A stretch of DNA of 64,000 nucleotides, from assembly GCF_036663835.1 (NCBI RefSeq), contig NZ_JAXOJT010000001.1, positions 1,426,001-1,490,000 of the forward strand. The letters run 5' to 3'. A model generated the notes under the pieces. It was given only the letters and a program-made list of their open reading frames with translations, ran no database searches and was not told where the DNA came from. This DNA comes from Sphingomonas sp. LT1P40. Lineage in GTDB: Bacteria; Pseudomonadota; Alphaproteobacteria; Sphingomonadales; Sphingomonadaceae. Shown in pieces: positions 60,487-64,000 of the stretch (its first letter is position 1; each line of letters begins with the position of its first letter). The translations under genes were made by a program, and so were the position numbers.

Positions 60487-60705
60487 TTACCAGCGGAAGC
60501 CCTTGGCGGCGGCGAGCTTGTTGATTTCGGCGAGCAGCGCTTTCTTGCTTTCGGTGCGGCGGGTGCCGTTATTGCGCGCGACGGTGAACGGCTCGCCGGT
60601 TTCCGCTTCGATCGCGGCGCGACGGCGCGCGAGATCGCAACCGAAGGCGGCCATGTCGATGGCCGGGCCGTAGTCTTCGCCGTCAATCGCGGAGGGAGTC
60701 GACAT
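60487..60705 (-). CDS. Small hypothetical protein
   Basis: A 72-residue protein from ATG 60705 (MSTPSAIDGEDYGPAIDMAA), with helices in the second half (TRRTESKKALLAEINKLAAA). No family recognised. Longer in-frame starts up to 60801 exist but lead through non-protein-like sequence. It ends about 100 bp upstream of the HTH gene, on the same strand. Confidence 0.6.
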   Translation of the reverse strand: MSTPSAIDGEDYGPAIDMAAFGCDLARRRAAIEAETGEPFTVARNNGTRRTESKKALLAEINKLAAAKGFRW

Positions 60706-60760
60706 CGCGATCGCCCAAAGTTTCCGTTCGAATACGTGTTGATAATAATCGAGGTCGAGC

Positions 60761-60814
60761 CCGGGGGAAAGGATAGAGTTCGTGTACGAACAGACAGACA
60801 CAACCTTCCCCCGG
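60761..60814 (-). terminator. Interrupted inverted repeat after the DUF262 gene
   Basis: CCGGGGGAAAGG (60761-60772) pairs with CCTTCCCCCGG (60804-60814) with one bulged A; between them GTTCGT-GT-ACGAAC (60778-60791) forms a second, inner dyad. It lies 16 bases after the DUF262 stop on the minus strand. It may be a terminator or mark the edge of the acquired gene. Confidence 0.5.
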
Positions 60815-60829
60815 AAAGCGGCTAGAAGA

Positions 60830-62551
60830 TCAATCGAATTGAGCTAAACGCCATATACCGGTAGCTACACGAGCCATAGCGGCTTGACGCAGCGCGAGTT
60901 GCTCAATTGTCCACACTGGATGCGCTTCCGGTATTTGGGATGTAATTTCGAAATCACTGTCCAGATACACCGGCTTCTTAGCTTCATACGACGTATTGTC
61001 TAAATCCCTGTTTGCCCCCGCATTGAGCAAAGTCATATTTCCCAAACGATAGATCGACGCCTGCGCTTCGGGGTCGCTAAATGGCCACCCATCTCCGGGA
61101 GCTTGCGGAAGTATATGCTCAATGTTGAAAGTTTCGGCGTCTAAGTCGTGTTCGTTGCCACTCGCGTTGCGCTCGAGTTTCGTCAAAATATACCTGACAA
61201 TACGCCGGTTACGGGTTTGACGCGTAGTGATTTCCATCTCGGAAAACGCAGCGCTAAATGCACGATCTGTAAGATAGATCGGGCGCAGCCCCTCCAATAT
61301 TGCCTGCAAATTTACTACATCCCCACGCGAAATTCTTTGAGCTACGCTTGAGTAAACTCGCTCTTGCTCGGATGCCTGTTGACGTCCAATCACATTATAT
61401 CGAAATGCGATGACAACGATGGCTTTGATCAGTGTCGCAAAGTCGCCATCATTCAATATTTTTCGGGCTGCAATTAATACAGAAAATTGCTGTCGAACAC
61501 TAAACATTCGAAGTCGGGACGCAGCAATTTTGGTTTCGCCTGTCCAACCAGAAGTCTCAGGCGATATTAGCGAGAGATAGCTATCCATATCCTCATCTAG
61601 CCCGTTGAGAAGGCGAAAAACCGCCGCTCGATCAGGGACTTGAGCGCGAATTGTCTTAAACAAATCAGATTGGCGAACTAGCGCGTGCCGTGTTATCCAG
61701 TGGACCCGGAGATAGTCTGGGAAATTTTCCTCTCCCAGCCTACCGACAAACGACTCCCACCGAGCATCCATAGCTTCTAAATCGTGCTCGTGCTGGCCAT
61801 CCCTATGCAACACGGAAAACAGATAATTTTTAAGTAGGTCAGTTGCAGACAAGCGGACGCCACGAGAATTCAGAGTTTCGAACACTTTATAAGCATTCAG
61901 TTCGTCGGTTACTGTAATCACAGTGAAAAAAAGCTTATCGCTGATGTCCTCTATAAGTTGAGCAATTTTAACGCCAGAATCTTCGTCGCCTTCACCATTG
62001 TTACGAGAAAATTCCTGTATCCGGCGCTCAAACCAATCAGACGCCTTACGCATCGCATGCTCTGAGGCCCGAAATCCACGGCTTGGTAGCTCTCTTAAAG
62101 GTACCAAATAGCTTTGGTAATAATTATCGTTGTTTCTATTCAGTGTCAGCTTAGATCTTGGAACCAAAGTTACAGGGTCCAAATAGCCAATATAGCTCTG
62201 CCGCAATTGATCCATGCGACGTTTATTGCGCTCTGCATTGATGCCGTCGCGTACTAATTTTCCGAGAACGCGAAGTGCCGCTAAAACAACAATAGATATC
62301 GTCGTCAGGCGCTGCTGACCATCAATTACATCAAAAGTCTTTTCATCTTTTGATTGAAGGACAAGGTACCCCATATAGTGAGCGGTCTCGCCTGCTCCTC
62401 CCGTTATCTCTTCGATGTCGGCCCACAGGTCCTCCCACTCTTCCATCGTCCAGCTATAATCGCGCTGAAATCTTGGGATGCGATATGAGAGGCCATTACC
62501 GAGAAGCTTCCGGTAGGTATTGTTCTCAGTCTTGAAATTTGTCGACGCCAT
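60830..62551 (-). CDS. DUF262/DUF1524 protein, GmrSD-like putative restriction enzyme
   Basis: A 573-residue protein. N-terminal DUF262 (ParB/GmrS-like): IPRFQRDYSW and the NTP-binding/hydrolysis motif FDVIDGQQRLTTISI, then AYKVFETLNSRGVRLSATDLL. C-terminal DUF1524 HNH nuclease: DAETFNIEHILPQAP, YRLGNMTLLNAGANRDLDN. Both halves are complete in one chain, as in BrxU/GmrSD type IV restriction proteins that cut modified phage DNA. Base composition is markedly A/T-richer than flanks, indicating transfer. No methylase or second defence gene lies beside it, so it would act alone. Confidence 0.88.
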   Translation of the reverse strand: MASTNFKTENNTYRKLLGNGLSYRIPRFQRDYSWTMEEWEDLWADIEEITGGAGETAHYMGYLVLQSKDEKTFDVIDGQQRLTTISIVVLAALRVLGKLVRDGINAERNKRRMDQLRQSYIGYLDPVTLVPRSKLTLNRNNDNYYQSYLVPLRELPSRGFRASEHAMRKASDWFERRIQEFSRNNGEGDEDSGVKIAQLIEDISDKLFFTVITVTDELNAYKVFETLNSRGVRLSATDLLKNYLFSVLHRDGQHEHDLEAMDARWESFVGRLGEENFPDYLRVHWITRHALVRQSDLFKTIRAQVPDRAAVFRLLNGLDEDMDSYLSLISPETSGWTGETKIAASRLRMFSVRQQFSVLIAARKILNDGDFATLIKAIVVIAFRYNVIGRQQASEQERVYSSVAQRISRGDVVNLQAILEGLRPIYLTDRAFSAAFSEMEITTRQTRNRRIVRYILTKLERNASGNEHDLDAETFNIEHILPQAPGDGWPFSDPEAQASIYRLGNMTLLNAGANRDLDNTSYEAKKPVYLDSDFEITSQIPEAHPVWTIEQLALRQAAMARVATGIWRLAQFD

Positions 62552-62659
62552 TTGGGTCCGGTCCTACCGCCGTAAATGTAAGCGTTTTGCGACGAACTCG
62601 CCGTTCGCACAAGCATGGCTTCGCCTATCACAGCATACGGACGGCTGGGGCCGAAGTTC

Positions 62660-64000
62660 TCACCCCGCCCGGAACATCTCAGGCGGCAGCGCCATGATCG
62701 TCTCCGCCCCACTCTCGATCTTCCGCCGCAACGCCCCTGCATTGGGCATGATGCGGTCGGCGTAGAAGCGGGCGGTGACCAGTTTGGCCTCCATGAAAGG
62801 CTTGTCCTCCGTCCCCTCGGCAAGCGCGGTCGCTGCGGCGTCAGCCATGCGGAGCCACATCAGGCCGATGGCGACGATGCCGGTCAGCTCCATGTACGAG
62901 TACGCCCCGGCGCCGACCTGATTGGGGTCCTTCATGCCGTTCTGCATGAACCACATGGTCGTGGCCTGAAGCTGGCCATTGGCCTTTTCCAGTGCGGTGG
63001 CGAAGTCGGTGAGTTCGGGTTTGGCCTTGGCCGCGGCGACTTCCTCAGCGACGACGCGAAACAGGGCCTGGACGGCGCGACCGCCATTTTGCGCGAGCTT
63101 GCGGCCGACCAGGTCCATCGCCTGCACGCCATTGGTGCCTTCATAGATCATGGCGATGCGGGCATCGCGGACATATTGTTCCATGCCCCATTCGGCGATG
63201 TAGCCATGGCCGCCATAGACCTGTTGCGCGTCGGTCGCGATCTTGTAGCCCGCGTCGGTTCCGACGCCTTTGATGACGGGCGTGAGCAGGCCGACCAGAT
63301 CGTCGGCGAGCTGACGCTCCTCCTCGGTCGCGGCGGCGTGAGCGAGATCGACCTGAAGGCCGGCCCACAGGCAGAGGGCGCGCAGACCCTCGGTCATCGC
63401 CTTGGCCTCCATCAGCATGCGGCGGACATCGGGGTGGACGAAGAGGGTGTCGGCCTTTTCATTGGGCTCGGCGGCGCCGGTCAGCGCGCGGCCCTGTCGA
63501 CGGTCGCCGGCGTACTGGACGGCGTTCTGGTACGCGACTTCGCCGATGCCGAGGCCCTGAAGACCGACGCCGAGCCGGGCGGCGTTCATCATGATGAACA
63601 TGGCGGCGAGGCCTTTCATCTCGTCACCCACCAGCCAGCCGGTCGCGCCATCATAGTTCATGACGCAGGTGGAGTTGGCGTGGATGCCCATCTTGTGCTC
63701 GATCGAGCCACAGGTGACGGGGTTGCGGTCGCCCAGCGAACCGTCGTCATTGACGATGAATTTGGGGACGACGAACAGCGAAATGCCCTTGCTGCTTTCC
63801 GGCGCGCCGGGGGTCTTGGCGAGGACAAGGTGGATGATGTTGCTGGTGAGGTCATGCTCACCGGAAGAGATGAAGATCTTGGTACCGGTGATCGCCCAGC
63901 TGCCGTCCGCGTTCGGTTCGGCGCGGGTCTTGATGAGGCCGAGGTCGGTGCCGCAATGCGGCTCCGTCAGGTTCATGGTGCCGCCCCATTCGCCGGAGAC
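62660..64000 (-). CDS. Acyl-CoA dehydrogenase (partial, 5' end beyond window)
   Basis: At least 446 residues of a long acyl-CoA dehydrogenase, reading VSGEWGGTMNLTEPHCGTDL from the window edge. Seen: GTKIFISSGEHDLT, NSTCVMNYDGATGWLVGD, QVYGGHGYIAEWGMEQYVRD and IYEGTNGVQAMDLVGRKLA, followed by an extra C-terminal domain of about 120 residues seen in the 590-residue FadE-like subgroup with DUF1974-like tail. An internal ATG at 63976 is not the true start. The substrate, probably a longer acyl-CoA, cannot be told from here. Confidence 0.9.
   Translation of the reverse strand, partial: VSGEWGGTMNLTEPHCGTDLGLIKTRAEPNADGSWAITGTKIFISSGEHDLTSNIIHLVLAKTPGAPESSKGISLFVVPKFIVNDDGSLGDRNPVTCGSIEHKMGIHANSTCVMNYDGATGWLVGDEMKGLAAMFIMMNAARLGVGLQGLGIGEVAYQNAVQYAGDRRQGRALTGAAEPNEKADTLFVHPDVRRMLMEAKAMTEGLRALCLWAGLQVDLAHAAATEEERQLADDLVGLLTPVIKGVGTDAGYKIATDAQQVYGGHGYIAEWGMEQYVRDARIAMIYEGTNGVQAMDLVGRKLAQNGGRAVQALFRVVAEEVAAAKAKPELTDFATALEKANGQLQATTMWFMQNGMKDPNQVGAGAYSYMELTGIVAIGLMWLRMADAAATALAEGTEDKPFMEAKLVTARFYADRIMPNAGALRRKIESGAETIMALPPEMFRAG

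Noticed and set aside
60761..60814. Terminal inverted repeats of an insertion sequence around the DUF262 gene
   Set aside because: Both arms lie on the same side of the gene and no transposase or matching repeat is seen on the other side.

Overview
The window is a high-GC, densely packed chromosomal segment that looks like a sphingomonad (Alphaproteobacteria, Sphingomonas or a close relative). The grounds are recognition of protein families rather than a database search: a PhoK/SPAP-type alkaline phosphatase, leucyl/arginyl-tRNA-protein transferase Bpt, an ScsB-type DsbD next to a secreted redoxin, the HPr-rel-A kinase/PqqD cluster, and recurring palindromic intergenic elements. Almost all genes are chromosomal housekeeping or catabolic genes in short operons joined by ATGA, GTGA or TGATG overlaps. 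Two stretches are visibly richer in A+T and look acquired: the unknown gene at 733-1515 beside a hicAB toxin-antitoxin pair, and the DUF262/HNH gene at 60830-62551.

Left part (1-13.7 kb): hicAB (hicB cut by the window edge); an orphan gene; a non-coding array in which GTCGC recurs every 11 bp; an exported YtcJ-like amidohydrolase; threonine ammonia-lyase; bpt; a three-gene transglutaminase-like / alpha-E / circularly permuted ATP-grasp operon whose transglutaminase-like protein lacks the catalytic Cys; an ScsB-type electron transporter with its redoxin; and a PhoK-like phosphatase.

Middle-left (13.7-27.2 kb): a valine/isobutyrate degradation set (mmsB, enoyl-CoA hydratase, 3-hydroxyisobutyryl-CoA hydrolase, acyl-CoA dehydrogenase, mmsA) split by an exported PL7-like jelly-roll protein and two tandem polysaccharide deacetylases, with a divergent LysR regulator beside mmsA. 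Then come a biotin operon (a citrate-lyase-like gene, bioF, bioD, bioA) and tRNA-Gly(CCC).

Centre (27.2-41.9 kb): a TerY-type signalling triad (vWA, PP2C phosphatase, protein kinase) is translationally coupled to modABC. A vapBC pair sits between glmU and glmS, next to a small gene with a likely frameshift. These are followed by gph and a four-gene HPr-rel-A cluster (Tat-like exported protein, PqqD-like protein, HprK-related kinase, nucleotidyltransferase).

Right (40.6-64 kb): the complete phosphate regulon phoR-pstSCAB-phoU-phoB; a proline-rich exported protein; a 54-residue zinc-ribbon protein; an SDR; membrane and stress proteins; an MFS exporter coupled to cysteine synthase; a SleB-like cell-wall hydrolase converging on a pair of bPH2 membrane proteins; the solitary DUF262/DUF1524 putative restriction protein; and the 3' part of an acyl-CoA dehydrogenase. 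Names rest on motifs and length read by eye; none has been checked by search.
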